NCBI GenBank assembly: GCA_003176075.1
Contig: PSRN01000028.1
Location: forward strand, 1 to 41,260
Reading direction: 5' to 3'
Length of the DNA: 41,260 bases
Origin: Bdellovibrio sp.
GTDB taxonomy: Bacteria > Bdellovibrionota > Bdellovibrionia > Bdellovibrionales > Bdellovibrionaceae
The notes under the pieces are model-generated. The model did no database searches, was not told where the DNA came from, and was given only the letters and a program-made list of their open reading frames with translations. Positions 23,555 through 33,132 of this stretch are shown here, piece after piece (the stretch's first letter is position 1; each line of letters starts with the position of its first letter). The position numbers were made by a program, and so were the translations under genes.

Positions 23555-24541
23555 ATGCCGCACGCGATCCGCATCTACGAACACGGCGGTCCTGAAAAGT
23601 TGAAATGGGAAGAATTCAATCCAGGTTCACCCGGACCGGGAGAGGTCTTGGTTCAAAATAAAGCTGTAGGGCTAAATTTTCTCGATACCTACCATCGGAG
23701 TGGCCTTTACCCCATTCCCCTACCTAGCATCATTGGGTCCGAGGGCGCTGGCGTGGTCACGGCCTTGGGACCCAAAGTGAAGGATTTGAAAGTGGGTGAT
23801 CGTGTGGCCTACGTCGATCCCATAGGCGCTTACAGCCAAGAATTGATTCGGCCCGCTGATCGTCTGGTCAAGATTCCGACAGGTGTGAGTGAATCACTGG
23901 CGGCGGCGGTTCTCCTCAAAGGCATGACGGCCGAATATCTGCTTCACCGCACCTACAAAGTGAAACGAGGCGAAGTCATTTTGGTTCATGCCGCCGCTGG
24001 TGGCGTTGGACAAATTCTTTGCCAGTGGGCCCGACACAAAGGTGTCGTTGTCATTGGAACAGTTGGCAGCCAGGAGAAAGTCGCCATCGCCAAAAAAGTC
24101 GGATGCCGCCATGTCATCGTCACCGGCCAGGAACCCTTTTCTCCCAAGGTTCGGCAGCTCACCAAAGGCCGCGGGGTTCCCGTCGTTTACGACGGCGTCG
24201 GCAAGGAAACTTTCATGGAATCGCTCGACTGCCTGTCGCCTCGTGGTCTCTTGGTCAGCTTCGGCAACGCCTCAGGCGCCGTTCCCGCCTTCCAAATCGG
24301 AATCCTCTCACAAAAGGGCTCGCTTTTCTTGACCCGGCCGTCTCTTAAAACCCACGTCGAACGACGGGAAGATTTGGTGCAAAGCGCGCGCGCCGTTTTT
24401 TCAGCTGTAAAGAGCGGGGCCGTTAAGGTGTCGATCAACCAAACCTACCCGTTGCAGGAGGCAGCGCGAGCGCATCATGATCTTGAGGCCCGGCGAACGA
24501 TAGGCTCGACCGTGCTGTTGCCGATTATGGAAGGTTCCTAA
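23555..24541 (+). CDS. qor: NADPH:quinone oxidoreductase, zinc-independent MDR type
   Basis: A 328-residue enzyme of the medium-chain dehydrogenase/reductase family that reduces quinones using NADPH. Conserved stretches are VGLNFLDTYHRSGLYPIPLP, GSEGAGVVTALG, the nucleotide motif VHAAAGGVGQILCQWA, and YDGVGKETFMESLDCL. The zinc-binding cysteines of alcohol dehydrogenases are absent. The start is confirmed by GGAGGTG six bases before ATG. A small GTTCG-CAA-CGAAC hairpin precedes the ribosome binding site at 23531-23543. The deaminase gene follows 13 bases after its stop, so they may share an mRNA. Confidence 0.92.
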   Translation: MPHAIRIYEHGGPEKLKWEEFNPGSPGPGEVLVQNKAVGLNFLDTYHRSGLYPIPLPSIIGSEGAGVVTALGPKVKDLKVGDRVAYVDPIGAYSQELIRPADRLVKIPTGVSESLAAAVLLKGMTAEYLLHRTYKVKRGEVILVHAAAGGVGQILCQWARHKGVVVIGTVGSQEKVAIAKKVGCRHVIVTGQEPFSPKVRQLTKGRGVPVVYDGVGKETFMESLDCLSPRGLLVSFGNASGAVPAFQIGILSQKGSLFLTRPSLKTHVERREDLVQSARAVFSAVKSGAVKVSINQTYPLQEAARAHHDLEARRTIGSTVLLPIMEGS

Positions 24542-24554
24542 TCAAATAAAGTTT

Positions 24555-25373
24555 GTGAATGATTCTCTGCATTTTATGTTGAGCTGTAGATTCCGTCCAT
24601 CCTACGACTGGGCTTGGGTCACCTACCGAGGAACAATTTACTTTGCTGGCTGCCCGACCGACAGGCCTCTGAACAGCCCGAGCTCCGCCACGGTCAAGCT
24701 ACTGCAGGGAATTTTCGACCGCTTCCAAGATCAGTCATTTTTTATCCTCCGTCAGCGCCTATTCTTGAACCACCAACCTTCAGCAATGGATCTGGGGATG
24801 ATTCGATTGGTCGCCAAGCGATGGACCAACATCGGTTTCTCGAAGGAGAATAATGAGATGAATGAGCCTCAAGACATTACTTCATGGCAAGAGTTCGGCA
24901 AACGCGATGAGCTGTTTGTCGAGTCGAAACTCCCAAGGATCCGTTTCACCTCGTCGGTCGATCACATCGGCTCGCTCGAGGAAGCATCGCAAGCTCTCGT
25001 AGAGCTGGAAAGTCAAATTCCCAGCGCGCCAGCCCGCCACCAGCAAGCCAGACGAATCGCCGCCATTTTGACAGACCACAAGGGTCAGGTTCTGTCACGA
25101 AGCGTGCAGCGAGCCTGGCTGAACAAGACTCTTCACGCGGAAGTTGAACTGATGCAGAACTATTTTCGCCAGCACGGTACGGGGTTGCCGCCCCACTCAA
25201 CGATCTATGTCTCTGAACAGCCTTGCAGGATGTGCGCGGCAATGATCGAGCAGATGAAGCCGCAAGGACAATCCATGCAAGTTCACGTTCCACAGCGGGG
25301 AAGGATCCTTTTGCTTGCCCAAGTCAATCTTGCCGAAATCAACAAAACGAGTGTCAAACCTCATTCACTTTGA
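24555..25373 (+). CDS. Bd3614-like nucleic acid deaminase-fold protein
   Basis: A 272-residue protein with a cytidine-deaminase fold. The active site is visible: LHAEVELMQNYF (His194, Glu196) and SEQPCRMCAAMI (Cys224, Cys227), a zinc site of HAE...PCxxC type. The N-terminal 100 residues (CRFRPSYDWAWVTYRGTIYF and on) form a separate domain, as in the Bd3614 family described from Bdellovibrio. Members have been predicted from comparative genomics to act on nucleic acids or free bases; the substrate is unknown. Start is GTG 24555; an ATG at 24858 has a better ribosome site (GGAG) and could give a second, short product. It lies just after qor and before the convergent transketolase. Confidence 0.7.
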   Translation: MNDSLHFMLSCRFRPSYDWAWVTYRGTIYFAGCPTDRPLNSPSSATVKLLQGIFDRFQDQSFFILRQRLFLNHQPSAMDLGMIRLVAKRWTNIGFSKENNEMNEPQDITSWQEFGKRDELFVESKLPRIRFTSSVDHIGSLEEASQALVELESQIPSAPARHQQARRIAAILTDHKGQVLSRSVQRAWLNKTLHAEVELMQNYFRQHGTGLPPHSTIYVSEQPCRMCAAMIEQMKPQGQSMQVHVPQRGRILLLAQVNLAEINKTSVKPHSL

Positions 25374-25457
25374 ACTCAAATCGAAGCTAGGGGGCGACGG
25401 AGCAAGAATTGCTGATTCTGGCAAGAGTCGCTGAGACAGGGGCTGGCCCCCAGAACT

Positions 25458-27590
25458 CTACCGCTGGTCCTTCTCCCCAAACAAATCCACCGCCGCATCC
25501 ACAATGGCCGCGGCGTCCATTTTGTGTTTGCGATAAAGATCGATGGAGTTGTAAGCGCTTTGGCCAAAATGTCCGTGGACCCCGAGAATAACGAAATTCC
25601 TCGTCGTCGGAAGTTGCGCCTTCAAGAATTGACCGTATCCCCCAATCACCTGATGGTCCTCCGCCACGATGACATTTCCTTTTCCCTCTTCCAGGGCCCT
25701 AAGGAATATCGCCCGATCCACTGAGTTCAAGCTGCTGGGATTGACCACGATCGCACCAATACCTTTTTCGCCGAGCTTTGCCTGGGCCATCAGAGCCTGT
25801 GGCAACAATGAGCCAGGCGCAACCAGGCACACGGAACGTTCGCGCCCCTTCGTCGTGTCGGCCAGAATTTGCGCCCCACCCAGGCGGTAAGCTCCACTGG
25901 CGCCAGCGCCATAGGATTTTGGGAAATTCTCGCGGCCCAAAAAGAAGATTGTCGAGGGCGGCGTCACTCCTTGTTTGCGTAGCTGCGCGTATTCTTGCAG
26001 GGCTTGCAGCATCAAGGCTTCAGCTTCTTCACTGCAGGTGAGAGCAATGACTCGCACACGAGGGATCCCACCGGTCATCGCCAAATAGTTCAGTGCCTGG
26101 TGGGAGGCTCCGTCCGCCGCGTCCTGAAACCCGGTGTGGGAGAAAACGGCGATGACCGGTGCATGGGACAGCGACGCCATCAGCAGCGGCAGCGCTCCCT
26201 TGGTCACGCCGAATTGCGCGAAGGTGTCCACGACAGGAATAAATCCTCGGATGGCAAAGCCAGCCCCAATGGAAATCATGTTGCTTTCAGCAACGCCCAC
26301 ATCAATTGACCGGGTCGGAAATTCCTTTCGGAAGCCCGCGGTTCCGGTCGAGCCGGGGAGATCGGCGGCAATGGAAACGACTGGAAGGCCTTCGCGGGCG
26401 GCACACACAAGGGCGGCCGAAATGCCGTTCTGAATTTTCTCCTCAGGACCTGTACCCAGCGGATAGGTCTTCGCGGCGCCCTTGGCTTTCACTTGGTCTT
26501 TCAATTGGGTCTCGCGGGCGACCAGTTCCGCGATCCATTGATGAAACTCCTTCGGCACCGGTCGGCCCACCCTGGAGCCTTGATAGATTTCCTCGATAAA
26601 GGGCGTAAGCTCGGCGGCCGACTTGCATGGAAAGCCATGGCCCCCCGAGGAAGAATCTTGTGTTTTCTGAGTGCCGATGCCCTTGATCGTGCGGGCATGA
26701 ATGGCAATGGGGGTCTGCGGCCGCGCCCGTGCTTCTTCCGCGGCGGCCCGGATCGTGTCATAGCAAGCCTGCAGGTCGTGGCCGTCACGCAACTCCATAA
26801 CCTTCCAGCCCAGGCTGCGGAGAGCTTCGAAACTGGGCTCCATCGAAAAACTCTCTTGGTCAATCCTTCCTGACAGTTTGGTGTTGTTATCGCTGATGAT
26901 CAGAAGAAAGGGACCCACCAGTCTCCGCTTCGCAAGCCCTGGCAACGACGCCATGGCTTCGCGAGCCTCGCCCTCCATGCAAGCGCCATCTGAAATTGCG
27001 GTGACCGTGAGGCGGGGGGCCTGCTGTCGCTCTGCGGAGCCGCTGAAAGCGGCGACTTGGACCATCGCCTCGGCCATGGCGAGCCCCTGGGACTTCGGAA
27101 AGGCCGATCCCAACGGACCGTTGCTGAGGAGAACTCCCTCGGGGAAAAGGTGGGTTTCCCCGTGTCCAGCCAGGCGGCCCTCGATCGAGCGGAACGTTTT
27201 CAACTCGTCAAAGGTCACCCCCGCAACTCCGTAATTGGCTTTCAAGGCGTAGAGGCCGTTTTCACAGTGGCCGGCGTCGTTCACAAAATGAAAGAGTTCG
27301 TGCCATTGCTTTTTCTCGGCGTTGGCGCGCTCGAACATGTAACCGTGAAGCCCAGCCATCAGTTCGGCAAAAGCCGCTGGCCCACCATAGTGACTTGCCG
27401 CGCCGCCAAGGACAGCATGCATATCCATCAGCGCAATCAAAGCCCGCGTGGCCAATGGATCTGCGACTTGCAGCTGACCTTGCGCTCCCCGAATGGTGAC
27501 GGAAAAATGGGGATTCTTTTCAGGGTTACTGAACAAATGAGATTGAGTTTTTAGCGGCTGAGATAGTGGTTGAGAAACTGGTTGAGACAT
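25458..27590 (-). CDS. tkt: Transketolase
   Basis: A 710-residue thiamin-diphosphate enzyme moving two-carbon units between sugar phosphates in the pentose phosphate pathway. Domains in order: a TPP-binding domain with AISDGACMEGEAREA and IISDNNTK, a pyrimidine-binding domain (DVGVAESNMISIGAGFAIRG; VVDTFAQFGVTKGALPLLMA), and a C-terminal domain. The N-terminal HGETHLFPEGVLLSNGPLGSAFPKS part differs from E. coli TktA, so it may be a divergent paralogue. Residues 2-13 repeat SQPV/SQPL three times. The start is supported by GAGGAG six bases upstream. It is divergent from pip. Confidence 0.88.
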   Translation of the reverse strand: MSQPVSQPLSQPLKTQSHLFSNPEKNPHFSVTIRGAQGQLQVADPLATRALIALMDMHAVLGGAASHYGGPAAFAELMAGLHGYMFERANAEKKQWHELFHFVNDAGHCENGLYALKANYGVAGVTFDELKTFRSIEGRLAGHGETHLFPEGVLLSNGPLGSAFPKSQGLAMAEAMVQVAAFSGSAERQQAPRLTVTAISDGACMEGEAREAMASLPGLAKRRLVGPFLLIISDNNTKLSGRIDQESFSMEPSFEALRSLGWKVMELRDGHDLQACYDTIRAAAEEARARPQTPIAIHARTIKGIGTQKTQDSSSGGHGFPCKSAAELTPFIEEIYQGSRVGRPVPKEFHQWIAELVARETQLKDQVKAKGAAKTYPLGTGPEEKIQNGISAALVCAAREGLPVVSIAADLPGSTGTAGFRKEFPTRSIDVGVAESNMISIGAGFAIRGFIPVVDTFAQFGVTKGALPLLMASLSHAPVIAVFSHTGFQDAADGASHQALNYLAMTGGIPRVRVIALTCSEEAEALMLQALQEYAQLRKQGVTPPSTIFFLGRENFPKSYGAGASGAYRLGGAQILADTTKGRERSVCLVAPGSLLPQALMAQAKLGEKGIGAIVVNPSSLNSVDRAIFLRALEEGKGNVIVAEDHQVIGGYGQFLKAQLPTTRNFVILGVHGHFGQSAYNSIDLYRKHKMDAAAIVDAAVDLFGEKDQR

Positions 27591-27656
27591 GGGATCTCCT
27601 CGGAATATTGTTTATCTATTTCTTTCCGCACACGGTCAAACGAGTTGAGGTGCACC

Positions 27657-28604
27657 ATGCGAGAATTTTATCCTGAAATCGAGCCTTTCATGACCGGCCG
27701 GTTGAAGGTTTCGAGCCTGCATGAGATTTATTACGAGCAGGTAGGCAACCCGAAAGGGGATCCAATTGTTTTCTTACACGGCGGCCCCGGTGGCGGGCTT
27801 TCAGACGACTATCGCCGCTATTTCGACCCTAGCCATTACCGGGTTGTTTTGCTGGACCAGAGGGGTTGCGGGCAAAGCACGCCCTATGCCGAGCTCAAGG
27901 AAAACACCACTTGGGACCTGGTCAAAGACATTGAAAAGCTGCGAGAGCACCTAAAGATCGAAAAATGGAAAGTTTTCGGGGGCAGTTGGGGCTCCACCCT
28001 GTCTCTCACCTATGCGGTCACCCATCCCGATCGTGTTACGGCTCTGGTTTTGCGCGGTATTTTTCTTTGCCGGCCTTCCGAACTGCGCTGGTTTTACCAA
28101 GAGGGCGCCAATCAGGTTTTTCCCGATTTCTGGGAGCCTTACCGTGATTTTATCCCGCCCAATGAGCGCCATGATTTCATGGGGGCATACCACCGGCGGC
28201 TCATATCGCCGGACGAAAAACTTCGCCTTGAAGCCGCCCGCATTTGGAGTATTTGGGAAGGTTCCACCTCGCACCTTTACTTCAAGCAAGAATACGCCGA
28301 CGATTATGGCGATCCCGTGAAAGCCGTCGCCTTTGCCCGCATCGAATGCCATTACTTTATGAACAATGCCTTTTTCCCATCGGAGAATTACCTGATGGAA
28401 AATATTGGCCGGATTCGCCATATCCCAGGCACCATTGTGCAGGGCCGCTATGACATGGTCTGCCCCGCCCGCTCAGCCTGGGATCTCCATCGTGGCTGGC
28501 CTGAATCGAAGTTGGTTATGGTTCCCGATGCAGGCCACGCCGCTTCGGAGCCCGGCACGCGCTCAGCGCTGATTGAAGCGACGGACTCCTTGCGCGGGAA
28601 GTGA
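27657..28604 (+). CDS. pip: Prolyl iminopeptidase
   Basis: A 315-residue alpha/beta hydrolase that removes N-terminal proline from peptides. Seen: the oxyanion loop VFLHGGPGGGLSDD, LLDQRGCGQSTPYAELKENT, nucleophile GGSWGSTL (Ser110), EYADDYGDPVKAVAFARIEC, the acid QGRYDMVCPA, and the base DAGHAASEPG. These are the hallmarks of the S33 family. The start at 27657 is set by GAGG seven bases upstream; the frame extends further but is not needed. The gene is divergent from tkt with a 66-base gap and is followed by the glycosyltransferase. Confidence 0.93.
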   Translation: MREFYPEIEPFMTGRLKVSSLHEIYYEQVGNPKGDPIVFLHGGPGGGLSDDYRRYFDPSHYRVVLLDQRGCGQSTPYAELKENTTWDLVKDIEKLREHLKIEKWKVFGGSWGSTLSLTYAVTHPDRVTALVLRGIFLCRPSELRWFYQEGANQVFPDFWEPYRDFIPPNERHDFMGAYHRRLISPDEKLRLEAARIWSIWEGSTSHLYFKQEYADDYGDPVKAVAFARIECHYFMNNAFFPSENYLMENIGRIRHIPGTIVQGRYDMVCPARSAWDLHRGWPESKLVMVPDAGHAASEPGTRSALIEATDSLRGK

Positions 28605-28734
28605 GGAGATCGGGGCCACGACTGGGAATTTGGCCTCAATCAAATCGCAAAAACGGGACTGGAGTCGGCCCAATCGCTCCGGGAGTGGGTACTGCCTTTG
28701 CAACATGAGCAAGGGAGCAAGGCGAGCAGGGCAT

Positions 28735-29805
28735 ATGAAGATCGCACAGGTCGCTCCACTGTTTGAAAGCGTTCCGCCGCGCTTCTACGGAGGCACGGAG
28801 CGGATAGTTTCTTATTTGACAGAGGAGCTTGTCGGGCGGGGTCATGAGGTCACCTTGTTTGCCACCGGCGACTCGAAAACGGCCGGAAAGCTTGTGGCCT
28901 GTTGGCCGGAAGGCCTGCGTCTGATGCGCGCGACGGACCCCATCCTTCCGCACGTCCTGGCTCTCGAACAGGTTTACGGGCGTGCCGAAGAATTTGATAT
29001 TATTCATTTCCATGTCGAATATTTGCATTTTCTTTCGCTGCGAAATGCATCCGTCCCCCACCTCACAACGGTGCACAACCGGTTGGACCTGCCTTTGTCC
29101 CGTTCGCTTTACCATTGCTTTAACGGCTCACCCCTTGTTTCCATTTCGCGGGACCAGCGAAACCATCTCCCGTTCGTGAACTGGTTCGGATCCGTTCATC
29201 ATGGGCTTCCCGAAAACCTGCTGCCATTTCAGCTCCGCGGCGATGGGTACCTGGCTTTCCTTGGACGTGCGTCTCCCGAGAAAGGTCTTGATCGGGCGAT
29301 CGAGATCGCCAGACGAACACGCCACAAAATTCGCGTCGCCGCGAAAATTGATCAGGTCGATCTGGAGTATTTTTACCGGCACGTTCAACCCCTGCTGGCC
29401 GAAGCACATGTCGATTTCATTGGCGAGATCAGTGAATCGCAGAAACCGGAATTTTTGGGCCGGGCCAAGGCACTCCTTTTTCCTGTGGATTGGCCGGAGC
29501 CATTTGGGTTGGTGATGATCGAGGCGATGGCCTGCGGCACTCCGGTCATTGCCTTCGACCGGGGATCGGTTCGCGAAATCGTTTTGCACGGTCACACCGG
29601 TTATATCGTTGACAGCGTGGAGGAAGCGGCTCATGCGGTCAACCGTCTCGGAGCGATCGATCGGTGGCGATGCCGCCGGCACTTCATGGAAAACTTCCTG
29701 GCAAGTCACATGGCCGACAATTATCTGAACATTTTTAAGAAGGTCATAAAGTGGAAGAAAAATTGGATAGAGCCATCACGATTAAGGGCCAGCGGTACAT
29801 CTTAG
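28735..29805 (+). CDS. Glycosyltransferase family 4 (GT-B)
   Basis: A 356-residue glycosyltransferase. The start MKIAQVAPLFESVPPRFYGG is typical of GT4 enzymes. The C-terminal nucleotide-sugar part has YLAFLGRASPEKGLDRAIEI, KALLFPVDWPEPFGLVMIEA (EPFG-xxxE motif), ACGTPVIAFDRGSVREIV. The substrate is unknown. The next gene, a glycogen debranching enzyme, starts 55 bases before its end, so the pair is co-translated and may work on glycogen or a related glucan. An in-frame ATG at 28705 is a possible earlier start. Confidence 0.87.
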   Translation: MKIAQVAPLFESVPPRFYGGTERIVSYLTEELVGRGHEVTLFATGDSKTAGKLVACWPEGLRLMRATDPILPHVLALEQVYGRAEEFDIIHFHVEYLHFLSLRNASVPHLTTVHNRLDLPLSRSLYHCFNGSPLVSISRDQRNHLPFVNWFGSVHHGLPENLLPFQLRGDGYLAFLGRASPEKGLDRAIEIARRTRHKIRVAAKIDQVDLEYFYRHVQPLLAEAHVDFIGEISESQKPEFLGRAKALLFPVDWPEPFGLVMIEAMACGTPVIAFDRGSVREIVLHGHTGYIVDSVEEAAHAVNRLGAIDRWRCRRHFMENFLASHMADNYLNIFKKVIKWKKNWIEPSRLRASGTS

Positions 29806-31943
29806 CCAGTTCATTGCTCGCGGAGGAGCGGCTGCGAGTATTAAAGCACCAGGAAACTTTCGGGATTTTCGATCGCTTCGGTGAGATCTCGACCAACGGC
29901 GAGGGCGAGGAGGGAATTTTCTTTGAAGGCACGCGCTTTCTTTCCCGCCTTGATTTTCTCATCGGGAATTTCAGACCTTTGTTGTTGAACTCCAACATTC
30001 GCAATGACAATCAAGCTTTCGCCGTCGATTTGACCAATCCGGATTTTCGAACCGATCAGGGGCAACAGATTCCCCGCGGTTCCGTTCATATCCGCCGGCG
30101 AATATTTGTTTGTGACCATGCCTTGTTCGAAAAAGTAGAACTTAAGAATTTCTTTTCTTCGCGGATACCTCTGACCATAAAATACAACTTTGACGCGGAT
30201 TTCGCCGGAATTTTTGAGGTGCGGGGATACAAACGAAAGAAAACAGGGCTTATTCTGCCGGCCCGGTGGGATCAAAACAAGATCCTGTTGAGTTATGAAG
30301 GGCTGGACCATGTCTTAAGAAGAACGCGAATCTCATTTGATCACTCGCCCACCGACCAGGGTCCCGGATCGGCTTTGTTCAGCTTCAACCTGAACCGGGA
30401 GGAACAATCGGGTCTTCATCTGCGCATCGAGTTTTCTTCCTCGGATCGAACACAAAATGAAATGGGTGAGGGGGAAGACGGATACAAATGTTGTCAGCAT
30501 CAAATCGAAACGGAACTCAGTCAGTTCCGCAGGTCAGTTTGTCAAATTGAATCCTCGAACGACCAATTCAACGACTGGCTCAACCGCAGCTTATCCGATT
30601 TGAACATGCTCATGACGACCACACCGCATGGTATTTATCCGTACGCCGGCGTTCCTTGGTTCAGCACGACGTTTGGCCGGGACGGAATCATCACGGCCTT
30701 GCAGATGTTGTGGATTTACCCTGAAGTCGCGAAGGGAGTTCTGTGTTACCTCGCCCACACGCAAGCCAACGAGCTCGACCCCAGCCGTGACTCCGCGCCG
30801 GGGAAGATTCTTCACGAAAGCCGCAAAGGCGAGATGGCGACGCTGAAGGAAATTCCCTTTCAACAATACTACGGCTCAGTCGATTCGACGCCGCTTTTTC
30901 TTGTTTTGGCTGGCGAATACTTGCGGGTGACGGGGGACTTGCAGTTCATCCACTCGATTTGGCCGCAGATTCGGGAATCCCTGGGTTGGATTGATAATTT
31001 TGGAGATTTGGACGGCGACGGATTTGTCGAATACGCGAGACAGTCAAAGGACGGTCTGATCCATCAGGGTTGGAAAGATTCCCACGATTCAATCTTTCAC
31101 GGGGACGGTTCTGACGCGAGTTCTCCGGTCGCCCTCTGTGAAGTGCAAGGTTATGTGTACCAGGGCAAGTTGGAGGCTTCCTTTTTGGCCGAGGCGCTTG
31201 GAGAGCGTGAGCTTTCCCAACAGCTGATCGAACAAGCCTACGGTCTAAAGGAGAATTTCCATCAAAAATTTTGGTGCGAAGATCTCGGCACTTTCGCCTT
31301 GGCTCTTGATGCCAACAAGGCCCGCTGCAGAGTGATCGCCTCCAATGCCGGCCACTGCCTTTTTTCTGGAATCGTCAAACCGGAATATTCCGAGGTCCTC
31401 ATTCAGACTTTGGTGAGCAAAAAATTGTTCTGCGGCTGGGGCATTCGCACCTTGAGTCAGGACGAGATCCGTTACAACCCCATGTCTTATCACAACGGAT
31501 CCATCTGGCCTCACGACAACGCGCTCATCGCCGCGGGCGCGGCTCGCTATGGCCGGCGCGATGTGGCCACGCAAATCCTGACCGGTCTCTTCGAAGCCAG
31601 CCGCTATTTGGATCTCAACCGCCTGCCCGAGCTGTTTTGCGGATTTGAGCAGGTGCGGGGCGAGGGGCCAACCCTTTATCCCCTTTCCTGCGCGCCCCAG
31701 GCCTGGTCCGCCGCCGCCGTATTTCTGATTCTGCAATCTTGCCTCGGTCTGACCATCGATGCGAACAGGCGCCAAATTGTGTTCGACAGACCCAGTTTGC
31801 CGGAGTTTCTAAAAATCCTTCGCATTAAGAATTTGCGAATTCACCACATGACCGTCGATCTTGAAATCGTCCGTCTGGGCTTCGATACCGGAGTCAACAT
31901 TCTCGACCGTCAAGGGTCGATCAATGTGGTGGTGTTGAAATAG
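29751..31943 (+). CDS. Glycogen debranching enzyme (amylo-alpha-1,6-glucosidase type)
   Basis: A 730-residue protein of the bacterial/archaeal GDE type. The N-terminal beta domain (EGEEGIFFEGTRFLSRLDFL; LLLNSNIRNDNQAFAVDLTN) is followed by an (alpha/alpha)6 barrel with hallmark stretches YPYAGVPWFSTTFGRDGIIT, YYGSVDSTPLFLVLAGEYLR, LIHQGWKDSHDS, and MSYHNGSIWPHDNALIAAGA. It removes alpha-1,6-linked glucose or acts on similar oligosaccharides. Start is GTG with AAGG eight bases upstream; translation is coupled to the glycosyltransferase. Together they suggest a storage or trehalose/glucan unit. Confidence 0.9.
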   Translation: MEEKLDRAITIKGQRYILASSLLAEERLRVLKHQETFGIFDRFGEISTNGEGEEGIFFEGTRFLSRLDFLIGNFRPLLLNSNIRNDNQAFAVDLTNPDFRTDQGQQIPRGSVHIRRRIFVCDHALFEKVELKNFFSSRIPLTIKYNFDADFAGIFEVRGYKRKKTGLILPARWDQNKILLSYEGLDHVLRRTRISFDHSPTDQGPGSALFSFNLNREEQSGLHLRIEFSSSDRTQNEMGEGEDGYKCCQHQIETELSQFRRSVCQIESSNDQFNDWLNRSLSDLNMLMTTTPHGIYPYAGVPWFSTTFGRDGIITALQMLWIYPEVAKGVLCYLAHTQANELDPSRDSAPGKILHESRKGEMATLKEIPFQQYYGSVDSTPLFLVLAGEYLRVTGDLQFIHSIWPQIRESLGWIDNFGDLDGDGFVEYARQSKDGLIHQGWKDSHDSIFHGDGSDASSPVALCEVQGYVYQGKLEASFLAEALGERELSQQLIEQAYGLKENFHQKFWCEDLGTFALALDANKARCRVIASNAGHCLFSGIVKPEYSEVLIQTLVSKKLFCGWGIRTLSQDEIRYNPMSYHNGSIWPHDNALIAAGAARYGRRDVATQILTGLFEASRYLDLNRLPELFCGFEQVRGEGPTLYPLSCAPQAWSAAAVFLILQSCLGLTIDANRRQIVFDRPSLPEFLKILRIKNLRIHHMTVDLEIVRLGFDTGVNILDRQGSINVVVLK

Positions 31944-31944
31944 C

Positions 31945-33084
31945 CTACCATCCCAGATCTTTGAATCCCTTGGCCCAGGGCTGGCACCAAATTCCATCGA
32001 TCTTTACTTCCTTTTTTCCGAAATGAAAGAGAAGACATTCGCACCTCTTGCCAGCATGCTGCTGAAAATTCCGCAGACCTTTCACATCGGTGGAACTGAG
32101 GTGGTCGTTGCTTTTCACTTCGATGGCCCACATGTCTTTTTTACCGGAAATCACAAAGTCGACCTCCGCACCTCCCCTCGTGCGAAAGAATGAAATCTCC
32201 GCCGGGATTTCCCGATAGCGCAGAGCGGCCCTCAACTGATTGTAAATTATCGTTTCCGTGATCACGCCGCGAAGAGAACCTGAAACATCGAAATCCCTCG
32301 CCAGGCCGTTCATCACACCGTTGTCGAAAAAATAAAATTTCGGATGCTTAACGACGTCAGCTCCCGCGAAACCGGAATAGGAAAAAATTCTGTGGCCAAC
32401 CATTGTTTCTTCAATGATTTCAAAAAACCGGTGAACCGCGAACCGGTTCAGCTTGTACTTCTGGCTGATTTTTGAATAGTCGACGGGCAAACCGACGTAT
32501 TCAAGAAGGGCGCTCAGAAACCGGGTGAAGCCTTGAAGATTTCTCGTGAGGGCCTCTTGCTGGATCTCCTCCTTAAGGTAGTTCGCTGAATAGGACTCCA
32601 GGATTGATCTCTTGATGTCCTCATCATCCTCGGTCAAGATCCCAGGAAGAAATCCCCACTTTAAGATCTTAGGGGTATCGATTTGGTAGTTGAGTTCACG
32701 GGCGGTCAGCGGAAAAATTTCCTTGTTGATAATGCGGCCGGGAAGCAAGTTGGCTCCCCCACGTTTGAGCTTCCGGGCACTTGAGCCAGTGATCAAAAAG
32801 CGGAGTTTCTTCTCGTCAATGAGAACCTGAATGCTGTTCAGAAGGGAAGGAAAGCGCTGAATTTCGTCGACAAAAACTGTCCTTGGATTTTGTCGCTCAA
32901 TCTGGTCAAACAGTCGCCCCGGATCGGTGAGGAAATCCTGGTATTGGCGTTCATCGGCAAGGTTGACGGTGAGGTCTGGCGCAAGGGCTTTGAGCAAAGT
33001 TGTTTTTCCAGTTTGCCGGGGGCCTAGGAGAAGAATCGACTGCCGGATTCGCCCAATCTGCTCCTTTAAAATTCGTTCGATCAT
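31945..33084 (-). CDS. AAA-type ATPase with DUF4143
   Basis: A 379-residue protein: an AAA_14 ATPase (Walker A GPRQTGKTTLL at 21-31; Walker B TVFVDEIQRFPSLLNSIQ), then a winged-helix-like part (YSKISQKYKLNRFAVHRFFE) and the C-terminal nuclease-like DUF4143 (FFRTRGGAEVDFVISGKKDM; WAIEVKSNDH), which carries the PD-(D/E)xK pattern D-x-EVK. This widespread family has no settled role and is often variably present between strains. It ends one base after the convergent glucan gene. A 35-bp palindrome overlaps its start codon. Confidence 0.88.
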   Translation of the reverse strand: MIERILKEQIGRIRQSILLLGPRQTGKTTLLKALAPDLTVNLADERQYQDFLTDPGRLFDQIERQNPRTVFVDEIQRFPSLLNSIQVLIDEKKLRFLITGSSARKLKRGGANLLPGRIINKEIFPLTARELNYQIDTPKILKWGFLPGILTEDDEDIKRSILESYSANYLKEEIQQEALTRNLQGFTRFLSALLEYVGLPVDYSKISQKYKLNRFAVHRFFEIIEETMVGHRIFSYSGFAGADVVKHPKFYFFDNGVMNGLARDFDVSGSLRGVITETIIYNQLRAALRYREIPAEISFFRTRGGAEVDFVISGKKDMWAIEVKSNDHLSSTDVKGLRNFQQHAGKRCECLLFHFGKKEVKIDGIWCQPWAKGFKDLGW

Positions 33085-33116
33085 ATGCTCAAATTTACAT
33101 GCAAATTGAGCATATG
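33082..33116. promoter_or_regulatory. Near-perfect 35-bp palindrome at the start of the DUF4143 ATPase
   Basis: CATATGCTCAA (33082-33092) pairs exactly with TTGAGCATATG (33106-33116), and the centre is also nearly symmetric (TTT...AAA around CATG) apart from one extra base. The left arm includes the ATG of the ATPase. This could be an operator bound by the protein or an mRNA hairpin that hides the start codon. Function inferred. Confidence 0.65.
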
Positions 33117-33132
33117 GTCAACCACGAGCGGC

